Positions 16,887 to 25,824 of a stretch of DNA of 60,358 nucleotides are shown in pieces. The DNA is from Scytonema sp. UIC 10036. Its GTDB lineage: Bacteria; Cyanobacteriota; Cyanobacteriia; Cyanobacteriales; Nostocaceae. The stretch covers positions 1 through 60,358 of the forward strand of contig NZ_WJFC01000068.1 in assembly GCF_009725235.1 (NCBI RefSeq). The letters are read 5' to 3'. Both the position numbers and the translations under genes were made by a program. Under the pieces are notes generated by a model. The model was not told where the DNA came from. It worked only from the letters and a program-made list of their open reading frames with translations, and searched no databases. The number at the start of each line of letters is the position of its first letter. Position 1 is the stretch's first letter.

Positions 16887-18806
16887 TTACCAAGAAAGAC
16901 GCAAACCTTGCTTTTTCATCGCTTGTTGCAATTGAGGCATTCTTTGTTTTGGAACAATCTGGGCGGGAGTTAAATCTGGTTGAGTTAGTAGCCAAGCGGC
17001 TGTTACTCCAGAAGCAGCGCCAATACCCCACTCGCTATGATGAACGCGAGTTACAGCATTGACAATGTGAGTCACGGCTATACTCTTCCCACCAATCAGA
17101 AGATTATCGATTTGCTGAGGAATCATGCTTTCCAAAGGAATCATGACGGGACGAACTACAAATTCTCTAGCTGGGGCTTTGGCGGCTTCATTGGATGGTT
17201 CCCAATTACGATAGCGACACCCATGGATATCAATATCATAATGAGTGATAGCGACTACCGTTTTGGAAACATCTCGACCACCTGAAACATCTGTTCTAAT
17301 ATCTGCCTCGCGCATCATGAACTCATTCTGTCCCATGGCTTGGCGTCCTAAAATTCTGCGTCCCTCCCGAATATAGGGCACTATACTCAATCCTGAAACT
17401 GTACCCATGGGAGACTCTGTTCCAAAGAGGTAAGTCAGGGGAAAATTAGGTTGAGCTTGAGTTTCTAAAAGCCATTCTGCAAAAAAAAGTGCATGATTTT
17501 CACCTTCCTTAAGTGCTTCTAAAGCAAGCCCTCCCACCCAGTTTTGTCGCTGTCCTGAAGCACTTATCTCTTCTTGTGTCAGAATTAAATGGGGATTCAT
17601 TAAGTTCCAGTCGTTACCTCGATTCCAGTTCACCATAGTTATGTCCCCACGCACAGGAGTATCAACAAAGGGGTTACTACGGCGCATACTAACAATACGT
17701 CTGTAATTAAAAAAGCTTCGACCCGCAAATACGGGGGTTCCTTTTATGGAGTAATCTTTTTGATGTTCCTCTTTTGATATTCCTGACTCGATACGAGATA
17801 AGCGATCGCGACTCAAACCCCCATCGTCATGAATAGCAACTGCAAATGGATAGGTAAATGCTTGGGTGCATTGGGGGTTATCTTTAGGGGCTGCATGAAT
17901 TTCACCTGTTGTAGCACGAGATTCCGACCCCTGTCGGTGGGGAATGCCCGCCCATCCTATCAATTCTCCCGTATCCGTGGCGTCAATAACTATCATGCGA
18001 TCGCCACTTGGGGGTTGCAGTCGCAGTGGGACTTTTTCAAATTCCTCATTATCAAACCAGGAATACCAAGAGGTTAATTCTTGAGAGAGACGACCTTTAG
18101 GAACATAGTTAGAATTCCGTGGTATCCTTCTAACTGCATAAATTGAGACAATTTGCTGCCCCGTACTGTCAAATTCAGCCCCTTTAAACGCAATAGAAGT
18201 TCCCCAACGACTCCCTGGTGCTGTACTAGACGAAGACTGAAGCAATTGTTCTGCAGCTAACGCGCCTGCTTTGGGAGGAAAACACAACTTACCCACCCAA
18301 CAACTATTAATATCTTTTACTTTTAGAGGAGAAGAAATGTTTGACCATGCAGGTAGTTCTACAGGTTGTTGTGCAATCAACTGCTTGAATTCAATCCAAC
18401 TTTTTGAATGATTCTCCTTAGCCCGCATTGCCAGTGATTCATCAACAGCCGAGACACCTTGAGAGCTAATTTGTCCTCCCAGCCAAGGAGTGAGTTCAAT
18501 CAAGCAAGTTTTTGCTCCCGACTGCATTGCTTCGGATGCTGCTGCTACTCCTCCCAAAGAACCGCCAATCACAACAACAGAACATTCCCAAACCTCTTTT
18601 GCTACAGGTAAAGGGTTGAGTTGGGGTAAACCATTCGTTCCTACAAGCGGTTTCACTTTTGTCTTTGAGCTAGGCGTCGAATCGAGTTTCGAGTTTGGCA
18701 ACAATAGTGCAAAACGGGTATGGAAATAACCCAAACTGACAACAGCAAGGAAACCCAAAGCTGATATTAGCAGAATAAATGGACTGAGACGGCGAGGTTG
18801 CTTCAC
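16887..18806 (-). CDS. Membrane-anchored FAD-dependent oxidoreductase
   Basis: The 639-residue protein has an N-terminal membrane anchor (about residues 9-27), a Ser/Pro linker, then a Rossmann FAD site (SVVVIGGSLGGVAAASEAMQ, about 77-96) and the LGGQISSQGVSAVDE segment typical of the FAD_oxidored (PF12831) family. VIDATDTGELIGWAG is the second conserved motif, and IGGKSIAVTHIVNA near the end binds FAD. Members are often secreted enzymes of unknown or polysaccharide-linked function. The start is GTG at 18806, with no clear ribosome site. The substrate cannot be told. Confidence 0.82.
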   Translation of the reverse strand: MKQPRRLSPFILLISALGFLAVVSLGYFHTRFALLLPNSKLDSTPSSKTKVKPLVGTNGLPQLNPLPVAKEVWECSVVVIGGSLGGVAAASEAMQSGAKTCLIELTPWLGGQISSQGVSAVDESLAMRAKENHSKSWIEFKQLIAQQPVELPAWSNISSPLKVKDINSCWVGKLCFPPKAGALAAEQLLQSSSSTAPGSRWGTSIAFKGAEFDSTGQQIVSIYAVRRIPRNSNYVPKGRLSQELTSWYSWFDNEEFEKVPLRLQPPSGDRMIVIDATDTGELIGWAGIPHRQGSESRATTGEIHAAPKDNPQCTQAFTYPFAVAIHDDGGLSRDRLSRIESGISKEEHQKDYSIKGTPVFAGRSFFNYRRIVSMRRSNPFVDTPVRGDITMVNWNRGNDWNLMNPHLILTQEEISASGQRQNWVGGLALEALKEGENHALFFAEWLLETQAQPNFPLTYLFGTESPMGTVSGLSIVPYIREGRRILGRQAMGQNEFMMREADIRTDVSGGRDVSKTVVAITHYDIDIHGCRYRNWEPSNEAAKAPAREFVVRPVMIPLESMIPQQIDNLLIGGKSIAVTHIVNAVTRVHHSEWGIGAASGVTAAWLLTQPDLTPAQIVPKQRMPQLQQAMKKQGLRLSW

Positions 18807-18860
18807 TGGGAATAGAGTAACGGATTTGCATCTTTCAGATGTTATCCTAAGCTTTGCCCA

Positions 18861-18955
18861 ATTTCACACCCTCGTTCCCATTTCACACTCTCGTTCCCAT
18901 TTCACACTCTCGTTCCCATTTCACACCCTCGTTCCCATTTCACACTCTCGTTCCC
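18861..18955. repeat. Five 19-bp tandem units ending in a palindromic repeat
   Basis: ATTTCACACYCTCGTTCCC is repeated five times with exact 19-bp spacing, and the last unit runs straight into the CTCGTTCCCAGG element. Units differ only at one C/T position. No gene lies between 18807 and 19475. Confidence 0.9.
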
Positions 18956-19007
18956 AGGCGGAGCCTGGGAATGCCGTCTTAGGAGGCGGAGCCTCCTGCA
19001 CTGAGCC
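18946..19007. repeat. Dispersed palindromic repeat, partial form
   Basis: CTCGTTCCCAGGCGGAGCC, TGGGAATGCCG and the hairpin AGGAGGCGGAGCCTCCT are present, while the closing CTGGGAACGAG half is absent. Confidence 0.85.
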
Positions 19008-19475
19008 TACCAAACAATGTAGTAGGGCTTTTAACCCTCAAATCTGTACTCTGAGCCAGAGTTATCAGCACCGCCCCGATTTGCCAACCGTAAGCAAAAC
19101 TACAAATTATGTATTTGCTGGCTCAGCTGTTGCATACCAAGTTTTGGAAACGATCTTTGCCATTTTTGCTCAAAAGCAACACGAGTTTCAATATCGCGTA
19201 AAGCACATTAGAAAAGTCAGAAAAAGTCAGAAAAAGTCTTAGCTTCATTCATAGTCTCCATTTGTTTGCGAAAAGCTGTCCAACCAACCTGAATCAATAT
19301 GTGAAAGTAAATTCGCTGATAGGTTCAATCGCCTAGAAGCAAATAATGGCATCTACTCAAAAAATATTTCTTTTTTAAAAAAGTGCCATTCAATAGAAGC
19401 CAATTTATCACAAAATCACGGCTTCCATGTAATTGTGTTTTCGTTATTTATCTGCAATCAAAGGAGAAAATCATC

Positions 19476-19712
19476 ATGAGTCAACAACATCCTTCAATCT
19501 TACGTCGCGGTGACCAAGGTGCAGAAGTTAAACGCTTACAAGGAGATCTCTCTTACTTGGGATATGATTTAGGTCCTGCTGGTATTGATGGCATTTTTGG
19601 TGAATACACTGAAAAGGCTGTGATTGCATTTCAAAAAGATAACAACATCACTGTTGATGGTATCGTTGGACCTGAAACAGGAAAAGCTTTGGGTGCTCGT
19701 TTAGCAGCATAA
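19476..19712 (+). CDS. Single-domain peptidoglycan-binding protein, copy 1
   Basis: The 78-residue protein is one PG_binding_1 domain: LRRGDQGAEVKRLQGDLSYL then GIDGIFGEYTEKAVIAFQK and VDGIVGPETGKAL. It has no signal peptide, catalytic partner or membrane segment. AAAGGAG lies about ten bases before the ATG. It keeps the consensus GIFGEYTEKA of the family, so it is probably the ancestral copy. Such domains bind the cell-wall peptide. A cytoplasmic or non-classically exported location is an open question. Confidence 0.9.
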   Translation: MSQQHPSILRRGDQGAEVKRLQGDLSYLGYDLGPAGIDGIFGEYTEKAVIAFQKDNNITVDGIVGPETGKALGARLAA

Positions 19713-19839
19713 TATCATGTTCGGCTAGTGACTTATAAATTAGGAAGTGCCATTCAATAGAAGCCAATTTATCACAAAATCACGGCTTCCATGTAATTGT
19801 GTTTTCGTTATTTATCTGTAATCAAAGGAGAAAATCATC

Positions 19840-20076
19840 ATGAGTCAACAACATCCTTCAATTTTACGTCGCGGTGACCAAGGTGCAGAAGTTGAACGCC
19901 TACAAGGAGATCTCTCTTACTTGGGATATGATTTAGGATCTGCTAGTATTGATGGCAGTTTTGATGAATACACTGAAAAGGCTGTGATTGCATTTCAAAA
20001 AGATAACAACATCACTGTTGATGGGATCGTTGGACCTGAAACAGGAAAAGCTTTGGGTGCTCGTTTAGCAGCATAA
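19840..20076 (+). CDS. Single-domain peptidoglycan-binding protein, copy 2
   Basis: It has the same length as copy 1, and differences are confined to the loop around residues 34-45, where it reads SASIDGSFDEYTEKA. The Gly to Ser/Asp changes fall in the family's G-x-F-G turn, so its binding face may differ. Leader and ribosome site match copy 1. Confidence 0.9.
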   Translation: MSQQHPSILRRGDQGAEVERLQGDLSYLGYDLGSASIDGSFDEYTEKAVIAFQKDNNITVDGIVGPETGKALGARLAA

Positions 20077-20203
20077 TATCATGTTCGGCTAATGACTTAT
20101 AAATTAGCAAGTTTCATTTAATGGAAGCCAATTTAATCAAAAAACATGGCTTCAACATAGTTGTTTGTTCGCTAATTATCTGTAATTAAAGGAGAAAATT
20201 ATC

Positions 20204-20440
20204 ATGAGTCAACAACATCCTTCAATTTTACGTCGCGGTGACCAAGGTGCAGAAGTTGAACGCTTACAAGGAGATCTCTCTTACTTGGGATATGATTTAG
20301 GAGCTGCTGGTATTAATGGCATTTTTGCTGAGGACACCGAAAAAGCTGTGATTGCATTTCAAAAAGATAACAACATTACTGTTGATGGGATCGTTGGACC
20401 TGAAACAGGAAAAGCTTTGGGTGCTCGTTTAGCAGCATAA
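20204..20440 (+). CDS. Single-domain peptidoglycan-binding protein, copy 3
   Basis: It matches the other copies except for the same variable loop, here AAGINGIFAEDTEKA. The upstream leader has diverged (for example AATGGAAGCC and ACATGGCTTC) but keeps the inverted repeat, which suggests that the hairpin is under selection. The gene is followed by a long inverted repeat at 20494-20562. Confidence 0.9.
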   Translation: MSQQHPSILRRGDQGAEVERLQGDLSYLGYDLGAAGINGIFAEDTEKAVIAFQKDNNITVDGIVGPETGKALGARLAA

Positions 20441-20493
20441 TATTATGTTCGGTTAATGACTGAATAAACGAATTACAGCAGATTTCAACTTGG

Positions 20494-20562
20494 TGAGGTA
20501 CAAAAATTACCCCCCTTTCATCCCCCCAAGGCATCGGGGGGATGAAAGGGGGGTGTACCTCA
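20494..20562. repeat. Long two-part inverted repeat between convergent genes
   Basis: An inner perfect 18-bp arm pair (20510-20527 and 20536-20553, CCCCCCTTTCATCCCCCC) is nested in an outer 9-bp pair (TGAGGTACA 20494-20502, TGTACCTCA 20554-20562). It may terminate transcription from both sides, or be a small non-autonomous mobile repeat. There is no T-run. Confidence 0.8.
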
Positions 20563-20593
20563 TCAGTCAGCAAGAAGATGGATTTTGTTGCGT

Positions 20594-22084
20594 TCAGAAC
20601 AACTCAAAGTATTCTCTTTGCTCCCAGTCAGTCACCTGCTTTAAAGACTCTTCAGGAGCCAATTCAGCTACAGCTGCCTGAAAGCGTTTAATCTCGCTCT
20701 GTTTAATTTTTATCATAAAGTTAATAAACTGGTGTCCCATTTTTCTGTGGAAAAGTTCGCTTTGCTTGAGATATGCGATCGCCTCGTTCAAACTTTTGGG
20801 TAATAGAGGATTGTCTGCCGTAAAGGGTTCGTGTGTTGGCGAACCAGGGTCAAGTTTGAGATCTACACCATCTAACCCAGAAATCAATTGCGATGCCATG
20901 TAAAGGTATGGATTTGCTGCAGGTTCTCCAACTCGGTTTTCGATGTGAGTCGTGGGGTCACCAAAGCCGCCTTGTACTCGAATCATTGCTCCTCGGTTTT
21001 CCAGTCCCCACCCAGCGCGGTCAGGAGCTAAGGAATTAGGCTTAAACCGTCTGTAGCCGTTAATTGTAGGAGTTGTGAACACACAAGCAGCATTGGCGTG
21101 TTTGAGAAGACCACCAACGAAGTGTTTGCCCAGATCTGACATCAGCGCTGTTGAGTCGTGTGACATCAAAGCATTCTCGCCTGTCGTTCGGTCTACAAGC
21201 GATTGATGCAGGTGCCAGCCATTAGAAGAACATCCTTTCAGGGCAGGACGACACATAAACGATGCCAGATAACCTTGCTGACGGCAGATTTGCTTGGTTG
21301 CCATGCGGAAGATCGTCATCGTATCCGCAGCTTGCAATCCTGGAATCGGGTCAAACGTGAATTCAAATTGACCGGGACCCCCTTCGTTTTCCACACTCCT
21401 TAATGGTAATCCCATTGCAACAAGGTTCTCTGCCAGAATTAGCAGCAAATCGTGAATCTCTGGATTGTGTGATTCCAAAAGGTATTGGAAGCTATGCTCA
21501 ACGGCACTGACTTTGGGGGATTCACCGGGGTTTCCAGAAGTACCAACGTGAGTGATGTCCAACATTGGGTCTTCCAACTTTGCTAGATACCATTCAACTT
21601 CCAAGCCGACAATGTACTCTAACCCTCTCTGATGTAATTCTGCCAGGGATTGCCGCAAAATGCCGCGACTCGAAAGGGGCATTGCTCCGCCATTTTGAAA
21701 ATACAGATCGCATAAGATCGCACATGTGCGTTTTGCCCAAGGCAGAATTTGGAAGGTATTCGGGTCAGGAACAGCCACAAGATTTGGCGCACCTGTCATC
21801 TGATGCATATCTAAGCTACCACCAGAAACGAAGGGATTAAACACTAGGGTCCCTCCAGTATCAAAAAGGAATGTCCCCGTACTGATTTGCATTCCGTTTG
21901 AGAGTGCATTGAAAAATGCTTGGGGTAGCAGCGACTTACTACGAACAATGCCATGCTGGTCTTCCCAGGCGGTGCGAATCAACAATAGGTCGCGTTCCTT
22001 AACAATAGCCTTGATTTGCTCAGATGCTTCTTTTTGGGCTTCTGTCCACAAGTTGTGACGCTCAATAAATCCAGGTTTTTTCAT
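20594..22084 (-). CDS. Glutamine synthetase family protein
   Basis: This 496-residue enzyme has the GS fold motifs: a beta-grasp N-terminus (LLLIRTAWEDQHGIVRSKSL), EYIVGLEVEWYL (metal Glu residues), ENEGGPGQFEFTFDP, GCSSNGWHLHQSL (His site) and NRVGEPAANPYLYMASQ. Members of this branch are GlnT or gamma-glutamyl-amine ligase (PuuA-like) proteins rather than the main nitrogen-assimilation GlnA, whose adenylylation Tyr region I do not see. It probably ligates glutamate to ammonia or an amine with ATP. It is a single gene, convergent with the triplicated peptidoglycan-binding genes. Confidence 0.85.
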   Translation of the reverse strand: MKKPGFIERHNLWTEAQKEASEQIKAIVKERDLLLIRTAWEDQHGIVRSKSLLPQAFFNALSNGMQISTGTFLFDTGGTLVFNPFVSGGSLDMHQMTGAPNLVAVPDPNTFQILPWAKRTCAILCDLYFQNGGAMPLSSRGILRQSLAELHQRGLEYIVGLEVEWYLAKLEDPMLDITHVGTSGNPGESPKVSAVEHSFQYLLESHNPEIHDLLLILAENLVAMGLPLRSVENEGGPGQFEFTFDPIPGLQAADTMTIFRMATKQICRQQGYLASFMCRPALKGCSSNGWHLHQSLVDRTTGENALMSHDSTALMSDLGKHFVGGLLKHANAACVFTTPTINGYRRFKPNSLAPDRAGWGLENRGAMIRVQGGFGDPTTHIENRVGEPAANPYLYMASQLISGLDGVDLKLDPGSPTHEPFTADNPLLPKSLNEAIAYLKQSELFHRKMGHQFINFMIKIKQSEIKRFQAAVAELAPEESLKQVTDWEQREYFELF

Positions 22085-22181
22085 AAAAACTTGCGGCTTG
22101 GGTGTGGAAAATCACGGCTTCTTCTGTCATTTATAACGTAAACAGAAAAACCTTTTTACCTTGTTTACAAATTTCGCTATA

Positions 22182-22232
22182 CGGGAGGCGGAGCCTCCCG
22201 GAAGGCATTCCCAGGCTCCGCCTGGGAACGAG
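22182..22232. repeat. Dispersed palindromic repeat, half form
   Basis: CGGGAGGCGGAGCCTCCCG is followed by GCATTCCCAGGCTCCGCC and TGGGAACGAG. It is the right half of the composite element seen at 24391-24499. It lies just beyond the stop of the EF-G gene. Confidence 0.85.
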
Positions 22233-22254
22233 GTAGGGGGATCTATTATGAAAT

Positions 22255-24285
22255 TTAAATTTGACGACGGTAGCAGGCAAACTCCATTGAAAAGGTTGCC
22301 ATACCAGAAGTCAGCGATCGCAACGCTGTAGAATAGCCAAACATTTTCTCCAAGGGAACTTCAGCCCGAATAACCGATTCGCCTTGCATGGTTTGAGAAC
22401 CCAACAGCAAACCACGACGGGATGAAAGATCGCCCTGGACTCTTCCCACAAATTCGTTAGGTGTTTCCACCTCTACAAGCATAATGGGTTCGAGCATAGC
22501 AGGCTTTGCTTGGGCAAAAGCTTGCTCAAATGCTTGATGCGCCGCCGAGCGGAACGCAAATTCCGAAGAATCCACAGGGTGATAGGAACCTCCTTCCAAA
22601 ACCACTTTCACCCCAGTGACGGGATAACCTTCCAACAATCCCGATAGCATTGCTTCTTTGAAACCTTTTTCACAAGCCGGAATGTATTCCTTGGGAATTG
22701 CTCCGCCAACAACCTTATTTTCAAACACAAACGGTTCATCTGAAGGTTCAATTCTCCCAGTGACATGGGCAAATTGACCGGAACCGCCTGATTGTTTTTT
22801 GAGTCGGTAGTCGAAACTAGCTCGTTGCAAGATGGTTTCTCGGTAAGCGACTGCAGGTTGTCCCACGTAGACTTCAGCATTGTATTCGCGCTTGATGCGC
22901 TCAACGTAGATTTCTAGATGGAGTTCTCCCATACCAGAAATGAGAGTGTTATTTGATTCTGGATCTACGCTGACTCGGAATGTGGGGTCTTCCCGTTGGA
23001 AACGGTGCAGTGCTTTCGCAAGACGATCGCTATCTTCTTGTTTCTTGGGAGTAATTGCCAGAGTCATGACTGCTTCTGGAACAAACATCCCTTCCAAAGA
23101 AACTGGCATTTCTTCAGAACATAAGGTATCCCCAGAGGCGCAGTCAACACCTAATAGGGCAACAATATCCCCAGCGACAGCATCTTTGACTTCTTCTCGT
23201 TTGTTAGCATGCATCTTAACCATACGACCAATTTGCACTCGCTTTTCTGTTCGGGGGTTGTAAACAGTATCACCGGGTTTTAAAGTGCCTGAGTAAATGC
23301 GAATGTAGGTTAATTGTCCAAAAGACTCTACTGTTAGCTTGAATGCTAGGGCGACTAATGGACTGTCAGGGTTGGAGTAGATGGGGATTTGAGGTTGGGA
23401 ATTTGGTTCGTTTGGGCGCTGAAGCGCAACTACAAACCTATCTACAGGAGAAGGAAGGTAAAGGGTGACTGCATCCAATAAGTTTTGCACTCCTTTGTTT
23501 TTGAAGGCAGAACCGAGTAGCACTGGGACTAGTTCCAGTCTCAGGGTTGCTTGTCGAATGGTTTCCCAAATCAGTTCTTTAGGAACTTCTTCATCTTCTA
23601 GTAGCATGGCTGTCATTGGTTCTGAGAACAATGACAAAGCATCTAGCATTTTTTCCCTTGCTTGTTGTGCTTCATTTTGATGCGTGACAGGAATTGAGCT
23701 TTTTACCCAGTTCTCTCCATTTTCGCCCTCATAATAATTTGCTGTCATTTCCACTAGGTCAATGACTCCCTGAAATTGGTCTTCGCAACCAATTGGGTAC
23801 TGAAATAACACCGCATTCAACTTAAGGCGATCGCGCATTGCTTGCACAACACGGAAAGGGTTTGCGCCAGCCCTATCCATTTTGTTAATGAATGCCAAAC
23901 GCGGAACTCGATACCGCTTCATTTGACGGTCTACTGTAATCGACTGTGACTGCACACCTGCTACAGCACAAAGCACCATCACTGCTCCATCCAATACCCG
24001 CAAGGCACGTTCAACTTCTATCGTAAAATCCACGTGTCCCGGTGTATCAATAAGATTTATTTCTGTTTCTTTCCACTGACAGGTGGTAGCAGCTGAAGTG
24101 ATAGTAATACCATGTTCTTTTTCTAACTCCATGAAGTCCATAGTGGCACCCTTGCCACCGCCACGCACTTCCTCAATATTATGGATTCTGCCAGTATAAA
24201 ATAGAATTCGCTCCGACAACGTGGTTTTACCAGAATCTATGTGGGCAGAAATACCAATATTGCGGACGCGTTCTCGGGGTTTCAT
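22255..24285 (-). CDS. fusA: Elongation factor G paralog, mitochondrial/spd-type
   Basis: EF-G is the GTPase that moves tRNA and mRNA through the ribosome. All G motifs are present: AHIDSGKTT (G1), GITI (G2), DTPGH (G3), NKMD (G4) and GSA (G5), then domains II-V; the length is 676. G1 has Ser where the usual bacterial EF-G has Ala, and the segment [20 protein letters not shown] resembles mitochondrial EF-G1 and spdEFG1. It stands alone, not in the rpsL-rpsG-fusA-tuf operon, so it is likely a second EF-G. AAGGAAG precedes the ATG. Whether it is a translocase or stress-specific form is unknown. Confidence 0.9.
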   Translation of the reverse strand: MKPRERVRNIGISAHIDSGKTTLSERILFYTGRIHNIEEVRGGGKGATMDFMELEKEHGITITSAATTCQWKETEINLIDTPGHVDFTIEVERALRVLDGAVMVLCAVAGVQSQSITVDRQMKRYRVPRLAFINKMDRAGANPFRVVQAMRDRLKLNAVLFQYPIGCEDQFQGVIDLVEMTANYYEGENGENWVKSSIPVTHQNEAQQAREKMLDALSLFSEPMTAMLLEDEEVPKELIWETIRQATLRLELVPVLLGSAFKNKGVQNLLDAVTLYLPSPVDRFVVALQRPNEPNSQPQIPIYSNPDSPLVALAFKLTVESFGQLTYIRIYSGTLKPGDTVYNPRTEKRVQIGRMVKMHANKREEVKDAVAGDIVALLGVDCASGDTLCSEEMPVSLEGMFVPEAVMTLAITPKKQEDSDRLAKALHRFQREDPTFRVSVDPESNNTLISGMGELHLEIYVERIKREYNAEVYVGQPAVAYRETILQRASFDYRLKKQSGGSGQFAHVTGRIEPSDEPFVFENKVVGGAIPKEYIPACEKGFKEAMLSGLLEGYPVTGVKVVLEGGSYHPVDSSEFAFRSAAHQAFEQAFAQAKPAMLEPIMLVEVETPNEFVGRVQGDLSSRRGLLLGSQTMQGESVIRAEVPLEKMFGYSTALRSLTSGMATFSMEFACYRRQI

Positions 24286-24390
24286 AGACTTCCTTTTTGA
24301 TAAATGAACAAATATCTACTTAATACTACATTTATAATACAAGTTTGTAAAGAGCCACCAATCACTGTTGACCACCTCGTTGTTTGCCAC

Positions 24391-24499
24391 CTCGTTCCCA
24401 GGCGGAGCCTGGGAATGCCTTACCGGAGGCTCCGCCTCCTATCCTGTAAGCGAGGCGGAGCCTCGCCATCTGCATTCCCAGGTAGAACCTGGGAACGAG
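24391..24499. repeat. Dispersed palindromic repeat, full composite form
   Basis: CTCGTTCCCAGGCGGAGCC opens it and CTGGGAACGAG-like sequence closes it (the right arm reads AACCTGGGAACGAG). Between are GGAGGCTCCGCCTCC and GCGAGGCGGAGCCTCGC hairpins. A short ACTGGTC tandem run follows. It fills most of the gap before the protease gene; the long frame predicted from 24304 is an artefact of it. Confidence 0.9.
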
Positions 24500-24600
24500 A
24501 GAAACTGGTCACTGGTCACTGGTCACTGCTCGCTGTTTGTTTCCCCGCTTGTCTGGGTAAATTAGTTGTAAGCAGGTTAACTGAGGATTGGGAGAATTGG

Positions 24601-25140
24601 ATGAAAAGGGTTTCAGGTCGATGGATAAAAACTATTGCATTAGTTTCCATGTTGATGTTTTTGGCATCCTCAGAGAGAATAACTGCTCAAGACATGGGAG
24701 CCTGTTATATGGTAACGACTTCTGGTAGAGCCATAAGTTTGGGAAAATTATGCGGTGTTACACCATCAGATAAAGGAGTGTTTCGGATTCCCATCAAACG
24801 CCGTATGGGAAAAACGCCAATTGTGGACGTTACATTTAATGGCAATAAAACTTTTGAAATGATTGTTGATACGGGTGCCAGCATAACTCTAATCACCTCA
24901 AACATGGCAAATACTCTCAAGCTCAAACCTACAGGTACTATGCAAGCAGAAATTGCTGATGGTAGCCAAGTCAAATTCCCTATCAGTCAAGTTAACTCCA
25001 TTGCTGTTGGTGGAGCTGTGGTGAATAATGTTGAGGTTGCGATCGCCCCAAAAGCAGGTATTGGACTGTTAGGTCATAATTTCTTTGATAACTATGATGT
25101 CAAAATTTTAGGAAATGTTATCGAATTTTCACAGCGTTAA
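24601..25140 (+). CDS. Secreted retropepsin-like aspartic protease
   Basis: The real start is the ATG at 24601, with GGGAGA eight bases upstream. It opens a signal peptide (about residues 1-29, ending in ITAQ). The mature domain has IVDTGASITLI (catalytic D-T-G, Asp about residue 94) and GLLGHNFFDNYD, the closing motif of clan AA single-domain proteases (TIGR02281-like). Such proteases act as homodimers. The N-terminal GKLCGV segment may form a disulphide with ACYM. Total 179 residues. Substrate unknown. Confidence 0.85.
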   Translation: MKRVSGRWIKTIALVSMLMFLASSERITAQDMGACYMVTTSGRAISLGKLCGVTPSDKGVFRIPIKRRMGKTPIVDVTFNGNKTFEMIVDTGASITLITSNMANTLKLKPTGTMQAEIADGSQVKFPISQVNSIAVGGAVVNNVEVAIAPKAGIGLLGHNFFDNYDVKILGNVIEFSQR

Positions 25141-25550
25141 AAGTGCCCGGTCATACTGTTTATAACGTTATGCTACAACAAAAGCCTTCTACATAGTCTA
25201 TAGAAGGTCGCTCTGTCAATCATCCTTATGGGTTACTTATTTGGTATCTGTGGATATCAGAATAATACTCTTGTTAGAAGTATTTACTGTAACGGTCAAA
25301 GTCTTATCTTGTATGCTTTAATAAAAATTAAGCTAATTTTAAATCAAGATAGCTGTTTCCTGCCATAATACCTGTGATAATTGATTCTTGCCTTAAGTTG
25401 TGAATTGTTAAATGCTTAACAGGTTCCTCGTCTTAGGTAAACATTCTTGAAAACATGAATGAGTTACTCTTATCAGTGCTTACACTGATACTTTTTAGAG
25501 TCAATCGCTAATATAACAGGAACCTACGAAACGAACTAGGAGGAGAAGCA
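25141..25550. other. 410-bp gap with a weak hairpin, no gene seen
   Basis: CCTTCTA and TAGAAGG form a seven-pair hairpin at about 25185-25208, without a T-run. The rest is AT-rich and ends in a GGAGGAG ribosome site for the next small gene. Confidence 0.4.
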
Positions 25551-25802
25551 ATGATTGTATTAGTGCAGAATCATCTTCAAACATATATAGCTACAAAAGT
25601 ATACAATCAATCTGAAGTTTCGCTAGCTCTAGAGCCTATAGAATTTGGTGGAACTAACGATATTAGTCAGATTTATCAAACGACTGGGCTGTTTTTCTTA
25701 GTCTTCCTGTTAATTAACTATCTTTTGGCTAAATTCTTACACAGAAGGCAATGGGAACAACAAAAGTCGATAGAAAACATTGAGATGTTAAAAAAGCATT
25801 GA
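25551..25802 (+). CDS. Small single-span membrane protein, unknown
   Basis: An AGGAGGAG site nine bases before the ATG supports translation. The 83-residue protein has a polar N-terminus and one hydrophobic span (about 43-61, TTGLFFLVFLLINYLLAKF), then a basic tail HRRQWEQQ, so the C-terminus should be cytoplasmic. It ends 23 bp before the convergent TAXI gene. Not recognised. Confidence 0.6.
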   Translation: MIVLVQNHLQTYIATKVYNQSEVSLALEPIEFGGTNDISQIYQTTGLFFLVFLLINYLLAKFLHRRQWEQQKSIENIEMLKKH

Positions 25803-25824
25803 AACTCAAAAAGAGCAAAGCTTT

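Larger units (their letters stand above)
19383..20460 (+). repeat. Three tandem 364-bp units carrying a gene and its leader
   Basis: Units begin at 19383, 19747 and 20111, each with GTGCCATT-like sequence, a GAAGCC...GGCTTC inverted repeat, GGAG before the ATG, and a 79-codon gene. Start codons at 19476, 19840 and 20204 are exactly 364 bp apart. Units 1 and 2 have nearly identical leaders; unit 3 has a diverged leader but a near-identical gene. Confidence 0.95.

Noticed and set aside
18826..19242. Plus-strand gene of 138 codons
   Set aside because: It is made of the 19-bp tandem array and the palindromic repeat, with no start signal and an unlikely composition.
20594..22084. Main nitrogen-assimilation GlnA
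   Set aside because: Segment order fits the GlnT/PuuA-like branch, and the gene stands apart from any nitrogen-control site that I could see.
24304..24600. N-terminal extension of the retropepsin gene
   Set aside because: This stretch is the palindromic repeat translated by chance. A signal peptide and ribosome site mark the true start at 24601.
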